Below, one piece after another: positions 1 to 7,510 of a stretch of 54,049 bases of DNA. How positions within the stretch are numbered: the stretch's first letter is position 1; every line of letters starts with the position of its first letter. The DNA lies in NCBI GenBank assembly GCA_937864465.1, contig CALMJU010000083.1, forward strand, positions 111,456-165,504, given 5' to 3'. The notes beneath the pieces are model-generated. The model saw nothing but the letters and a program-made list of their open reading frames with translations, did not search any database and was not told the origin of the DNA. The DNA is from an uncultured Acidobacteriota bacterium. GTDB taxonomy: Bacteria > Acidobacteriota > Polarisedimenticolia > Polarisedimenticolales > JAIQFR01. A program made the position numbers and the translations under genes.

Positions 1-1
1 T

Positions 2-1009
2 TCGATTTCCGGCGAGGCGGACGATACGGAGGTCGGCATCTACATCGTCCGGGGGACGCCCGAGGTCAAGAACCTCAAGTACGCCCTCGCGGAGATCGTC
101 AACATGATCCGCGTGTACAACCGACTCTACGCGCCGCTCGACCAGACCCACATCCGCGTGACGTCCACGCCGACCTCGCACGGGAGGGGGTTCGAGGGGA
201 TCATCCTGCTCAGCCAGAATGCAGGCTTCGCCGGAGCGCGCTCCGGATCCGACCTGTTCCGCGCGCACGAGGTCGCGCACCAGTGGTGGGGGAACATCGT
301 CCGCCCGCTCCAGTCGCCGGAGGACCGCTGGCTGTCGGAGGCCTTCGCCGAGTTCTCGGCGATGGAGTACTACCGGATCCGCTTCGAGAGCGACGAGAAG
401 ACGCTCCAGCAGGTCCACGCCCAGTGGATCAAGCCGCTCCTGGACGTCAAGGAGGTCGAGTACAAGACGGTCCGCGGGGAGAAGCGAACGCAGCGATCCT
501 CGGAGATCTCCCCGGTCATCGACGGCGGCGGGAACGTCTACACCAAGGGGCCGATGGTCCTGCACATGCTCCGGTATCTCTTCCGGCTGCGCACGGGAGG
601 CGACGACGCGTTCTGGACGATGCTCCGGACCTTCCTGGACTCCCACGAGTACCAGGCGGCCTCGACCTCCGAGTTCGCCGCCCACGCAACCTCCGCGCTC
701 GGGGCCGACCTCTCCTGGTTCTGGGACCAGTGGATCTACAGGACGGAGATCCCGGTCGTGTGGTGGAAGCACGAGCTCGCCGAGAAGGACGGGAAATGGC
801 TCCTGCGGGTGAACGCCTCGCAGGACGGCACGAGCTTCAAGCTGTGGATCCCCGTGTACGCGCACTTCTCCGGGGGAAGGACGCTCGCGCGGCCGCTCGT
901 GATGGACGGCCCGAGCGGTTCGCTGCAGATCCTCCTGCCGGAGAAGCCCGAGAGCGTGTCTCTCAACGACGGATGGGAATCGCTCGTCCGGGTCGGGCTT
1001 TCGGAGTGA
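2..1009 (+). CDS. M1-family metallopeptidase, C-terminal part (5' end outside window)
   Basis: The reading frame is open from the window edge, so only the last 335 residues are visible. An HEVAH zinc site is encoded at 266-280 and is followed by QWWGN. A second zinc ligand is probably the Glu of LSEAFAEF, about 19 residues later, one more than the usual 18 of M1 enzymes. Upstream, RGFEG sits where M1 peptidases carry the GAMEN substrate-binding motif, so exopeptidase-type substrate recognition may be altered. The rest is the helical and beta C-terminal part, with the conserved-looking WFWDQWIYRTEIP segment. The family cleaves N-terminal residues from peptides using zinc. The last 283 bases before the final codons recur exactly downstream of the toxin-antitoxin pair. 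The family assignment is firm; the substrate is unknown. Confidence 0.85.
   Translation, partial: SISGEADDTEVGIYIVRGTPEVKNLKYALAEIVNMIRVYNRLYAPLDQTHIRVTSTPTSHGRGFEGIILLSQNAGFAGARSGSDLFRAHEVAHQWWGNIVRPLQSPEDRWLSEAFAEFSAMEYYRIRFESDEKTLQQVHAQWIKPLLDVKEVEYKTVRGEKRTQRSSEISPVIDGGGNVYTKGPMVLHMLRYLFRLRTGGDDAFWTMLRTFLDSHEYQAASTSEFAAHATSALGADLSWFWDQWIYRTEIPVVWWKHELAEKDGKWLLRVNASQDGTSFKLWIPVYAHFSGGRTLARPLVMDGPSGSLQILLPEKPESVSLNDGWESLVRVGLSE
717..999 (+). repeat. Direct repeat, copy 1 (3' end of M1 peptidase gene)
   Basis: By eye, these 283 bases are identical to 1799-2081, at an offset of 1082. This copy lies in the intact peptidase gene. Just after the repeat the two copies differ at 4 of 7 positions (one S/A change and one synonymous change). 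They then match again over the stop codon and the next seven bases before diverging fully. Confidence 0.9.
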
Positions 1010-1082
1010 GTCCGGGGAAGGCTCGCGAGCGTGGGATAATGGGGCCGCGGAAGCAAGGCATGCGAGCAGGAGGAGCGGATCC

Positions 1083-1388
1083 ATGAGCCCGGCCGAGCGA
1101 CTCCACGTTTCAGAGGCGGACCTGGCGGCCGTATGTGCGCGGTACCGCGTGCGCGAGTTGTCGGTGTTCGGATCGGCCGCCCGGGGCGAGGCCCGGCCGG
1201 AAAGCGACGTGGACCTGCTCGTCGTGTTCGACGAGGGCGCCCAGATCGGCTTGCTCCTCCTGGCGGCGCTGCAGCGGGAGCTCTCGCGCCTGTTTGCCCG
1301 GCCCGTCGATCTGGTCCCCAAGGACGGGCTCAAGCCGGGGCTGCGGGAGGAGGTGCTCTCCGAGGCCGAGGTCCTCTATGCGGCCTGA
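1083..1388 (+). CDS. mntA: MntA-type minimal nucleotidyltransferase antitoxin
   Basis: This 101-residue protein carries the complete MNT signature GS-x10-DxD (G30, S31, D42, D44) followed by LLVVF, a typical minimal nucleotidyltransferase core. In characterised MntA-HepT (type VII) systems the antitoxin transfers AMP from ATP onto a tyrosine of the HEPN toxin and silences it. The next gene is the matching HEPN partner and overlaps this one by 11 bases, so the two are translationally coupled. A GGAGG lies shortly before the ATG, and a GATAAT hexamer at 1035-1040 could be the -10 of a private promoter, though no good -35 is visible. The pair sits between two copies of the end of the peptidase gene, which suggests horizontal arrival. 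Confidence 0.87.
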   Translation: MSPAERLHVSEADLAAVCARYRVRELSVFGSAARGEARPESDVDLLVVFDEGAQIGLLLLAALQRELSRLFARPVDLVPKDGLKPGLREEVLSEAEVLYAA

Positions 1389-1731
1389 GCGGCTCTACCT
1401 CCTCGACATCGTCGAAGCCGCCGACGCGATCGCCGACCACGTGCGCGGTCGAGACCGGGAGGCGTTCTTCGCCGACCGGACCGTCCGCGCCGCCGTGCTG
1501 CACGAGCTGACGGTCATCGGAGAGGCCGCGTCCCGACTTCCGGACGACTTCCGGCACCGCCACTCGGAGATCCCCTGGGCGGACATCGTGGCGTTCCGCA
1601 ACCTGGTTGTCCACGAGTACTTCGGGCTCAGCTGGCCGATCGTCTGGATCACCGCAACCGTAGACGCGCCCGGTCTCCGCTCCAAGATCCGAGCCATTCT
1701 CACCTCCGAGGGCCCTCCCGCGGCCGGGTAG
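1378..1731 (+). CDS. hepT: HepT-type HEPN ribonuclease toxin
   Basis: The protein has 117 residues and starts at the ATG at 1378, inside the end of mntA. It carries the catalytic HEPN motif R-x4-H-x-Y as R74, H79 and Y81 in FRNLVVHEYF. In known HepT toxins the Arg and His form the RNase site, and the Tyr is the residue AMPylated by MntA. All three being present suggests an active toxin under antitoxin control. Helical segments before the motif, such as VLHELTVIGEAAS, match the HepT/DUF86 fold. The antitoxin-first order is one of the two orders seen for these pairs. What RNA it cuts cannot be told from the sequence. Confidence 0.86.
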   Translation: MRPERLYLLDIVEAADAIADHVRGRDREAFFADRTVRAAVLHELTVIGEAASRLPDDFRHRHSEIPWADIVAFRNLVVHEYFGLSWPIVWITATVDAPGLRSKIRAILTSEGPPAAG

Positions 1732-1798
1732 CCCGCGACGGTCCCGCGATCGCGCTCTCGCCGCGAGCCGCGCGTGTGCGAGCGGTCGGGCCTGTCCC

Positions 1799-2091
1799 GG
1801 TTCTGGGACCAGTGGATCTACAGGACGGAGATCCCGGTCGTGTGGTGGAAGCACGAGCTCGCCGAGAAGGACGGGAAATGGCTCCTGCGGGTGAACGCCT
1901 CGCAGGACGGCACGAGCTTCAAGCTGTGGATCCCCGTGTACGCGCACTTCTCCGGGGGAAGGACGCTCGCGCGGCCGCTCGTGATGGACGGCCCGAGCGG
2001 TTCGCTGCAGATCCTCCTGCCGGAGAAGCCCGAGAGCGTGTCTCTCAACGACGGATGGGAATCGCTCGTCCGGGTCGGGCTCGCCGAATGA
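1799..2091 (+). pseudogene. Duplicated 3' fragment of the M1 peptidase gene
   Basis: Positions 1799-2081 repeat 717-999 exactly, and the frame continues to a stop at 2089-2091 (ending GLAE rather than GLSE). It encodes only about 96 residues of the peptidase C-terminal region, with no catalytic motif. A GTG at 1774 could in principle start a 105-residue product, but nothing suggests that a free C-terminal fragment is functional. The bases before 1799 show only weak similarity to the corresponding part of copy 1 (for example CCTxTCC just before the junction). I read it as a leftover of a duplication or recombination that brought in or bracketed the toxin-antitoxin pair. Confidence 0.8.
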
Positions 2092-2169
2092 GTCCGGGAC
2101 CGCGGATCGATGCCACCGACGCGCGCGGAGCGCCCTTCGAACGGCGGGCCCGCGATCGAACCCTCGCGC

Positions 2170-2199
2170 TTGACAGGAGCTCGCATTTTTTGGTACCAG
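2170..2199 (+). promoter_or_regulatory. Likely sigma-70-type promoter of the small repeat-motif gene
   Basis: A perfect TTGACA hexamer lies at 2170-2175. After 18 bases comes an extended -10 arrangement TG-G-TACCAG (2191-2199). The spacer contains a run of six T, unusual in this GC-rich window. It lies about 60 bases before the ATG at 2260. The -35 is convincing; the -10 is weak. Confidence 0.45.
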
Positions 2200-2259
2200 G
2201 AGGACAGATCGGCGGATGAGAGAGGTCGTCCGTCGGAGATCGCAGCCGGAGGCTCACAG

Positions 2260-2508
2260 ATGAAAACGAGCGTTGTGGTGCTGGGCGTGGTCATTCTGGT
2301 CATCGGCATCCTCGGTGTCTCATCGCGATGGGCGGATGAGATGGTGGCGGCCGGGGGGAACGATGTTCCGGCGATTCCGCCGGGCACCCGCCACCCGGTA
2401 GCCGACGGAAGCGAGACCCGTGCGGCGTCGCCGTCCCGGTGGGGTCAGGACGCGATTGAAGTGACCGGCGGGAATGATGTCCCGGCGATTCCCCCGTGTC
2501 GGAAATGA
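2260..2508 (+). CDS. Small exported or membrane-anchored protein with two GGNDVPAIPP motifs
   Basis: This 82-residue protein has a hydrophobic N-terminal segment at about residues 4-20, a signal peptide or membrane anchor. The rest carries the same ten-residue motif GGNDVPAIPP twice, at residues 32-41 and 70-79, separated by a polar linker; the protein ends shortly after the second copy in CRK. The DNA of the two copies differs at four positions, all synonymous, so the amino-acid sequence appears to be maintained by selection. The start is supported by GGAGG at 2248-2252, seven bases before the ATG. I do not recognise a family. A secreted peptide precursor or a small envelope protein are both possible; the function is unknown. 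Confidence 0.65.
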   Translation: MKTSVVVLGVVILVIGILGVSSRWADEMVAAGGNDVPAIPPGTRHPVADGSETRAASPSRWGQDAIEVTGGNDVPAIPPCRK

Positions 2509-2616
2509 GGAGCGGAACCGAGAACGAACGACAGGAGCGCGAGCGACTCTCGCCTCGGACAGGAACCGTCACGCGGGAGCGCAGGACCAGGTCGGGGACC
2601 GCGGAGCCGGTCTTCC

Positions 2617-3528
2617 CTACACCATCACCCCCTCCTCCCACCCGAGCTTGATGAGCTCGATCTTCGCGGGGTCGGCGACGCCGAGGGCGTGCTTCGTCTC
2701 CGCCGCGCGGATGTGCTTCGGGGGGACGGGGAACGGCTCGTCGGCGCCGAAGTGGAGGCGGCGCTTCGCTTCGAGGATGCGCAGGCCCGTCGCGTCCACG
2801 GCGACAGGGTCGCGGCCGACGAGGAGCCCCCTGTACGGCCAGGTGTACTTCGCGCTGTAGTCGTGCGGGCCGACGCTGTGGAAGAGCGGGGTCAAGAGGA
2901 CGAGGACGTTGAGCCGGGTCTTCCCCGCGACGGCGGGGAGCTTCCAGATCCCGGCGAGGTCGGCGCACGAGTCGCCGTGCCATGCGCTCGGGTCCTCGAC
3001 GAACATGATGTAGTTCTTGAGGAGGCTCCCCACCCCCGACCAGTGGTGCGTCCGCATCGGGCGGACGTTGACGAGGGCGGTCGCCTCGCGGAAGACCGGG
3101 TTCTGGCGAACGCCGCGATCGTCGACGGCGATCCTCTCGGCCTTCACGCCGGCGACGACCAGCCGGTCGCGGATCGCCCGCTCGAGATCCGGCGGCGTCG
3201 GCAGGAACCGCCAGACGTTGGTCTTGATCCCGACCGTGTCCGACGCGGAGAACCACGCCTTCCACGCGTCGGCGGCCGGCTTCCCGGCGAGCGCCGCGAC
3301 GCCGAGGTCGAGCATCCTCTCGAGGACCGGCCCCCTCGCGTTCCCCTCTCCGTCGAGGACGTCCGCGTCCCGCACGAGGACGACGCGGGACTTCGAGGGT
3401 GGCGCTTGCGGCTTCGCCTCGTTCCCGGGCTCCGCCAGCACACGAGGCGCGGCGGCGCCGCCGATCGCGGCGACCGCGGCTCCGCGGAGGAAGTCCCTGC
3501 GCGTCAGGCCGGATCCGTTCCCGCTCAT
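2617..3528 (-). CDS. DUF362-family protein with Tat signal
   Basis: The 303-residue protein begins with a twin-arginine signal (TRRDFLRG, residues 9-16) and a hydrophobic stretch, so it should be exported folded. The body matches DUF362 proteins: segments such as SDTVGIKTN, MRTHHWSGVGSLLKNY and GRDPVAVDATG are typical of that family. Its members are often ferredoxin-linked or metal-binding, but no CxxCxxC ferredoxin motif is present here. The start overlaps the stop of the upstream lipoprotein gene by 4 bases (ATGA), so the two are co-translated. The joint operon points to a shared envelope role. The biochemical activity is not established for the family. Confidence 0.8.
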   Translation of the reverse strand: MSGNGSGLTRRDFLRGAAVAAIGGAAAPRVLAEPGNEAKPQAPPSKSRVVLVRDADVLDGEGNARGPVLERMLDLGVAALAGKPAADAWKAWFSASDTVGIKTNVWRFLPTPPDLERAIRDRLVVAGVKAERIAVDDRGVRQNPVFREATALVNVRPMRTHHWSGVGSLLKNYIMFVEDPSAWHGDSCADLAGIWKLPAVAGKTRLNVLVLLTPLFHSVGPHDYSAKYTWPYRGLLVGRDPVAVDATGLRILEAKRRLHFGADEPFPVPPKHIRAAETKHALGVADPAKIELIKLGWEEGVMV

Positions 3529-4457
3529 GGCTTCTCCCCTCCCTCGCGCATCGCGATCTCGCCGAGCGCCGAGTCCGCCTCGTCCCGCGTGGGCGCGTCG
3601 AGCGCGATCGCGACCGCGCGGCCTCCGACGCGCCGGACGGCGGTCCAGCGACCGTTCTCCGTCCGGGCGAGCCCCGACTCGCCGGCGTCGGGCAGGTATC
3701 CCTCGAGGAATCTCCCGGCGGCGCGCCCGACGGCACCCTCGTCCGGATAGCCGACGATCAGGACGCGGTAGGCGTCTTCCGCGGCGCCTTCGCGGGGGAC
3801 GACGGACGCCAGCACCCCCTCGACCTCCTCGGCGTCCAGATCGAGGAGATCCTCGTCCGCGAGGAAGAAGTACCGGTCGAGGAGCGCCTTCGACGGGACG
3901 AAGCGGACGCTCCGCACCGTCCTGCTCGCCGACGGCAGGAGGCCGGCGAGGCGCGGCGGATCTCCCTCGTCCTCGATGGCGGCCGCGATCGCGCCTCCGA
4001 TCGCCCGGACCGCCTCCCCCGCGGCACCCGTCTCCTCGGACGGCAGGATCGAGACGAAGAATCGGCCCTTCCAGAAGGCGAGCGACGCCCCCGCCCGCTC
4101 CGACTCGCGGCCGATCCCGGCCGGATGCCCCTCGCGCACGTCGTGGTGGAACGCGCCGAAGGCCCCCTCGGCCGATCCCATCTCGAAGACGTCCGCGACG
4201 ATCTCGGGGGCGCCCGGCTTCTCCCAGCGGAGGACGCGCGCCTCCCTCAAGCCGAACGCCCGGTAGACCTCGGCCGCGCCGTCGATGTAGTCGTGCAGAT
4301 CGTCCGGGCCGTACCGCGTCTCGGGACCGGAGACGGCGTACCCCGCGACCGACGAGGGGAGCATCGGACGGCCCTCCGCGCATCCCGAGAGCGGGAGGAG
4401 GCACAAGACGGCGGCGAGCCAGGGGACCCGGAACCGTCCTTCCCACGGCGGCCTCAT
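3525..4457 (-). CDS. Lipoprotein of the DUF6599 type
   Basis: The 310-residue protein has a lipoprotein signal peptide with lipobox LSGC (C26). The segment HDYIDGAAEVYRAFG (about residues 56-70) matches the DYI(D/N)GAAEXY motif I associate with the DUF6599 family. No catalytic residues can be named. It lies first in a two-gene operon, and its stop codon overlaps the start of the Tat-exported DUF362 protein. Both products should act outside the cytoplasmic membrane. The start codon gives a sensible signal peptide with a basic N-region. The family name is from memory of the motif, so the lipoprotein call is firmer than the DUF number. Confidence 0.7.
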   Translation of the reverse strand: MRPPWEGRFRVPWLAAVLCLLPLSGCAEGRPMLPSSVAGYAVSGPETRYGPDDLHDYIDGAAEVYRAFGLREARVLRWEKPGAPEIVADVFEMGSAEGAFGAFHHDVREGHPAGIGRESERAGASLAFWKGRFFVSILPSEETGAAGEAVRAIGGAIAAAIEDEGDPPRLAGLLPSASRTVRSVRFVPSKALLDRYFFLADEDLLDLDAEEVEGVLASVVPREGAAEDAYRVLIVGYPDEGAVGRAAGRFLEGYLPDAGESGLARTENGRWTAVRRVGGRAVAIALDAPTRDEADSALGEIAMREGGEKP

Positions 4458-4512
4458 GCGGCTCTCCCGGACGCCAGTCTAACCCGCCTCGCGCGGGAGG
4501 AAGGATCGCACC

Positions 4513-5457
4513 CTACTTCCCGCCTCGAGCCGGCTCCCCGTGCCCCGCGGACGAGGCGTACGCCTTCTCCCCAGCCTCGATCCGGATCGGGAGCCAGTTC
4601 TGCTTCGGCGGGAGGGGGCACGTCGCGTACGGGGTGAACGCGCAGGGGGGATTGAACGCCCGGTTGAAGTCGAGGACGACGCGCCCCAAAGACGGCGGAT
4701 CGGCGTACAGGAAGCGGCCGGCGGCGTACGTTTCCCTCCCGCTGGTCGCGTCCTTGAAGATGAAGAACAGTTCCCCGCGGCCGCCGCTCTCCGAGAGCGG
4801 CTCGAGCGTCCACTCCTTCCCCTCGAGCTCGAACCGGACGATCCCGGGGCACGTCTGGACCTCGACCCCGCCCAGCACGTTCGGAACGTCGACGGCCTTC
4901 GGGGGGTCGTAGGGGGTGAACCGGGCCTGCACGCGGTACGAGGCGTCGGGCGGGAAGAAGTCGAGCCCCGAGAAGCCGGTCCTCACGGGGTTCCGCGAGT
5001 CCTTGACGCGGACCGCGAACCTGTCCCCTCGCCGGATGACGTGGAAGCTCACCGTTCCCAGTCGGAAGACGTCGGGGTCCCCGCTCTCGTCGGTCCGGAC
5101 CTCCCCCTCTGCGGCCCGCTCCCCGTCGATCGTGATCGGGCTGTCCGGAGAGAGCCTCACGAAGACCTTCGAGCCCTCGAGGACGAACGATCCGGCCCGC
5201 GCCGGCGCCTTCCCCTCCGGGAGTACGATCCGGTTCGAGGGGTCGCTCCCGAAGGGGTTCTCCCCGGGCTCCAGCCAGTGCAGGCCGACGAGGGTCAGCC
5301 AGCCGTCCTCGGACTTCAGGCTGGCGACGCGCCGGTCGCGCCACTCCTTGAGCGCCTTCCGGAAGAACGGCCCCTCGGAACCCGCGGCGAGCGCGACGGC
5401 CGCGAGGAGGGCGGCGCAGGCGACCGGGAAGCCGAACCGGGCCCCGCGTCCGATCAT
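4513..5457 (-). CDS. DUF1684 domain-containing exported protein
   Basis: The protein has 314 residues with an N-terminal signal peptide or anchor. The family-defining stretches are clear: DGWLTLVGLHWLEPGENPFG near the N-terminus and FNRAFNPPCAFTPYATCPLP near the C-terminus. DUF1684 proteins are widespread, and their reaction is not known to me. An ATG 51 bases further upstream exists, but the start at 5457 is preferred because GGAGG lies seven bases before it and it gives a normal signal peptide. About 55 bases separate it from the downstream DUF6599-DUF362 pair, so a shared transcript is possible. Confidence 0.8.
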   Translation of the reverse strand: MIGRGARFGFPVACAALLAAVALAAGSEGPFFRKALKEWRDRRVASLKSEDGWLTLVGLHWLEPGENPFGSDPSNRIVLPEGKAPARAGSFVLEGSKVFVRLSPDSPITIDGERAAEGEVRTDESGDPDVFRLGTVSFHVIRRGDRFAVRVKDSRNPVRTGFSGLDFFPPDASYRVQARFTPYDPPKAVDVPNVLGGVEVQTCPGIVRFELEGKEWTLEPLSESGGRGELFFIFKDATSGRETYAAGRFLYADPPSLGRVVLDFNRAFNPPCAFTPYATCPLPPKQNWLPIRIEAGEKAYASSAGHGEPARGGK

Positions 5458-5578
5458 CCTCGATCCTCCCGTCCCGAAGCCGCGCCGGGAAACCGCACGC
5501 CCCGGCACCGGCCGGCCCGGCCATTAGAGGCGACCGCGGCGGCCCGGTCAAGGGCGGAGCGCCGCCCGCCCGGGACGA

Positions 5579-6388
5579 TCATCTCCGCGGCGGGAAGCGC
5601 GGCGCCGCTTCCTCCCACGCCGCGGCGACCTCCGGGTCGAGCAGGTGCGTCGGCCGCACGTTTCCGAGCGCCGCGAGCATGACGCTCCGCACGTCCGGGA
5701 TCTCGCGCTCGAGGTCGGAGAGGAGCCGCTCGACGCGGGCCCGCTTCCGGCTCTCCCTCAGGGCGCAGGCGACGGGAGGAGATTCGGGGCAGCCGGAGAC
5801 GGCCGCGTGCGCGGCGACGTCCGCCTCGGCGCACTCGACGAGGGGGCGGACGACGACGAGGCGGCCGTCGCGGCTCGCGTAGCGCGCCGGCATAGCCTGG
5901 AGCCTCCCGGCGTAGAGGAGGTTCAGGAGGAGCGTCTGCAAGGCGTCCTCGCGGTGATGGCCGAGCGCCAGCTTGTTGCACCCCAGGCGGACCGCGGTCG
6001 AGTGGAGGATCCCGCGGCGGAGCCTCGAGCATAGGGCGCACGCCGAGACGCGCGGGTCCCGCGCCTGCGCCCGCTCGACGAGGGTGCGCACGTCGTGCCG
6101 CTCGATCGCGAGAGGCGCCCCGAGACCGCGCGACCACTCGAGCAGCGCGGCGCCGTCGTCCCCGGGCCACCCCGCGTCGAGGTGGAACGGCAAGAGATCG
6201 AAGCGGACGGGAGCCCGCCGCCGGGCTCCCAGGAGCATCTCGAGGAGGGCCAGGCTGTCCTTCCCCCCCGATACCGCCACGAGGATCCGGTCCCCCTCCT
6301 CGACCAGGCCGAAGCGGACGATGGTGCGCAGCATCGTTCGGCGCACCCTCTCCGCCGGGCTCCCCGGCCCGTCAGTGCCGGCCTTCAC
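5579..6388 (-). CDS. ttcA: tRNA 2-thiocytidine(32) synthetase, TtcA family
   Basis: The 269-residue protein carries the PP-loop SGGKDS (residues 40-45) that binds ATP, the CALCSRLRRG motif with two cluster cysteines (C117, C120), and LGHHREDALQTLLLN, all characteristic of TtcA. In E. coli the iron-sulfur cluster uses a third Cys in a late CxxC; here the late region has C200 and C208 in a different spacing. TtcA adds sulfur to C32 of some tRNAs. I chose the GTG at 6388 because GGAGG lies five bases before it. An ATG at 6403 would add five residues but has a poor ribosome site. The gene overlaps the end of the upstream exported-protein gene by 17 bases, indicating one operon. Confidence 0.85.
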   Translation of the reverse strand: MKAGTDGPGSPAERVRRTMLRTIVRFGLVEEGDRILVAVSGGKDSLALLEMLLGARRRAPVRFDLLPFHLDAGWPGDDGAALLEWSRGLGAPLAIERHDVRTLVERAQARDPRVSACALCSRLRRGILHSTAVRLGCNKLALGHHREDALQTLLLNLLYAGRLQAMPARYASRDGRLVVVRPLVECAEADVAAHAAVSGCPESPPVACALRESRKRARVERLLSDLEREIPDVRSVMLAALGNVRPTHLLDPEVAAAWEEAAPRFPPRR

Positions 6389-7433
6389 GTGAGCCTCCGC
6401 CATGCGGCGGCCACCCCGGCGCGCCGCTCCCGTACGCGTTCCGGTAGTGGTGCACCGCGCACCCCAGGAAATTCGGATGGCCGGCGAAGCGCTCCTCGAG
6501 CCGCCGAACCACGTCGAGCAGCCCCGCCTCCCCCCCGCCGTACAGCGTCTCCCCCCTCCGGGGCGCTCCTCGCCGCATCCCCGGAGATGCGGTCTCGAGG
6601 AGGATCTCGACGGGTCCGGCGGCGATCTCGGACTCGATCGCCTCCGCGGCGCGGGCCGCCCCGGATTCCCCTCCCCGGCCGACGTAGTCCATCAGGGTCA
6701 CGAAGTCCGCGCGGGACTGGACGAGGCGCGCCCAGCTCTCCCCGCCGTTTCCGTCCGGGGAGGAGAGATCCTCCCCGTCGAGCCAGGTCGGGATCGTCGC
6801 CGCGAGACGGGGCCGGGGCTCGATCCGCGAGAGCTCCGCGCGGACGGCGTCGAGGAGCGCGAGGTACTCCGACGCGATCGCGCGGTTCCGGGGGGAGCCC
6901 GAGAGCCCGCCGCCTCTCTCGTCCCACGCCGTGGGACGGAAGAGCAGGAGCCTCCGTGCGCGCGCCCGGTGCGGCTCGACGTCGAGCTGCACCCCGGCGA
7001 ACTTCGCCCCGGGAGCGCCCCGGGCGAGGACGCTCCGCACCCAGGCGAGGACCGGCCGGGGGTCGGCCCTCCCCGTCCGGAGGAACGGTCCCGCCCACGC
7101 GTCCTGCATCCCGCCGGGGGGCACGGCGTAGACCTCGATCCCCGCGGCCGCCGCGGCGCGGAGAAGGCGGTCGACGGAGCCCGCGTCCCAGGATCCCGGG
7201 TCCGCGAGAAAGTGGAGCCGCCGGATCCGGAGCGGCCCCTCGAGGCAGGCCCGGAGGAGGCGGTCCTGGGCGTCCGAATCCGGCTCGCCGCGGTCGGCGC
7301 GGCCGTCCGTCATCTCGACCGCCTCGCCCCAGACGTAGAGCCCCGCGGGGCGCTGGGAGCCGGCGCACCGCCCCGGCGCGGGAGCGCAGGCGAGCGCCGC
7401 GGCGAGCGCCAGCGGGCCGATCGATTTCGCCAC
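6372..7433 (-). CDS. Exported TIM-barrel/glycoside-hydrolase-like protein of unknown function
   Basis: The 353-residue protein has a signal peptide of about 24 residues (cleavage near RCAG). Several segments look like successive strands of a TIM barrel: GLYVWGEAV, IRRLHFLAD, GIEVYAVPP, KFAGVQLDVEPH, RLAATIPTWLDG, ADFVTLMDYVG, VEILLETASP and GCAVHHYRNAYG. The acidic pair in QLDVEPH and the Asp in LMDYVG are in positions where glycoside hydrolases keep catalytic acids. I cannot assign it to a named family, and the assignment rests on pattern only. It is directly upstream of ttcA and overlaps it, which is not an obvious functional link. Confidence 0.6.
   Translation of the reverse strand: MAKSIGPLALAAALACAPAPGRCAGSQRPAGLYVWGEAVEMTDGRADRGEPDSDAQDRLLRACLEGPLRIRRLHFLADPGSWDAGSVDRLLRAAAAAGIEVYAVPPGGMQDAWAGPFLRTGRADPRPVLAWVRSVLARGAPGAKFAGVQLDVEPHRARARRLLLFRPTAWDERGGGLSGSPRNRAIASEYLALLDAVRAELSRIEPRPRLAATIPTWLDGEDLSSPDGNGGESWARLVQSRADFVTLMDYVGRGGESGAARAAEAIESEIAAGPVEILLETASPGMRRGAPRRGETLYGGGEAGLLDVVRRLEERFAGHPNFLGCAVHHYRNAYGSGAPGWPPHGGGSREGRH
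6394..6398 (-). promoter_or_regulatory. Ribosome binding site that decides the TtcA start
   Basis: GGAGG followed by a five-base spacer (CTCAC) and GTG at 6388. It lies inside the coding sequence if the ATG at 6403 is used, and inside the 3' end of the upstream gene, which suggests coupled translation. Confidence 0.5.
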
Positions 7434-7497
7434 CCCGGGATCCTCCCTCGGCGAGGCGTGGATTGTATCGCCGGCTCGAGAAGGCCCCGGGGCACGT

Positions 7498-7510
7498 TAT
7501 GATGGCGCCC
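7498..7510 (+). promoter_or_regulatory. Likely -10 element placing a leaderless start for the potassium transporter
   Basis: TATGAT (7498-7503, five of six bases of the consensus) is followed by seven bases and then GTG at 7511. A transcript starting one helical step after this -10 would begin at or next to the GTG. No clear -35 is visible. No Shine-Dalgarno sequence lies before any candidate start. Confidence 0.4.

Noticed and set aside
1774-2091. Treating the second copy of the peptidase 3' end as a real gene
   Set aside because: It repeats only the C-terminal region without any catalytic residue and is identical to the end of the intact gene, so it is a duplication remnant.
2216-2263. A 15-codon leader ORF (ATG 2216) overlapping the start of the small repeat-motif gene
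   Set aside because: AGGAGG before it is 12 bases away and would lie upstream of the expected transcript start from the TTGACA promoter. It is too short and unsupported.
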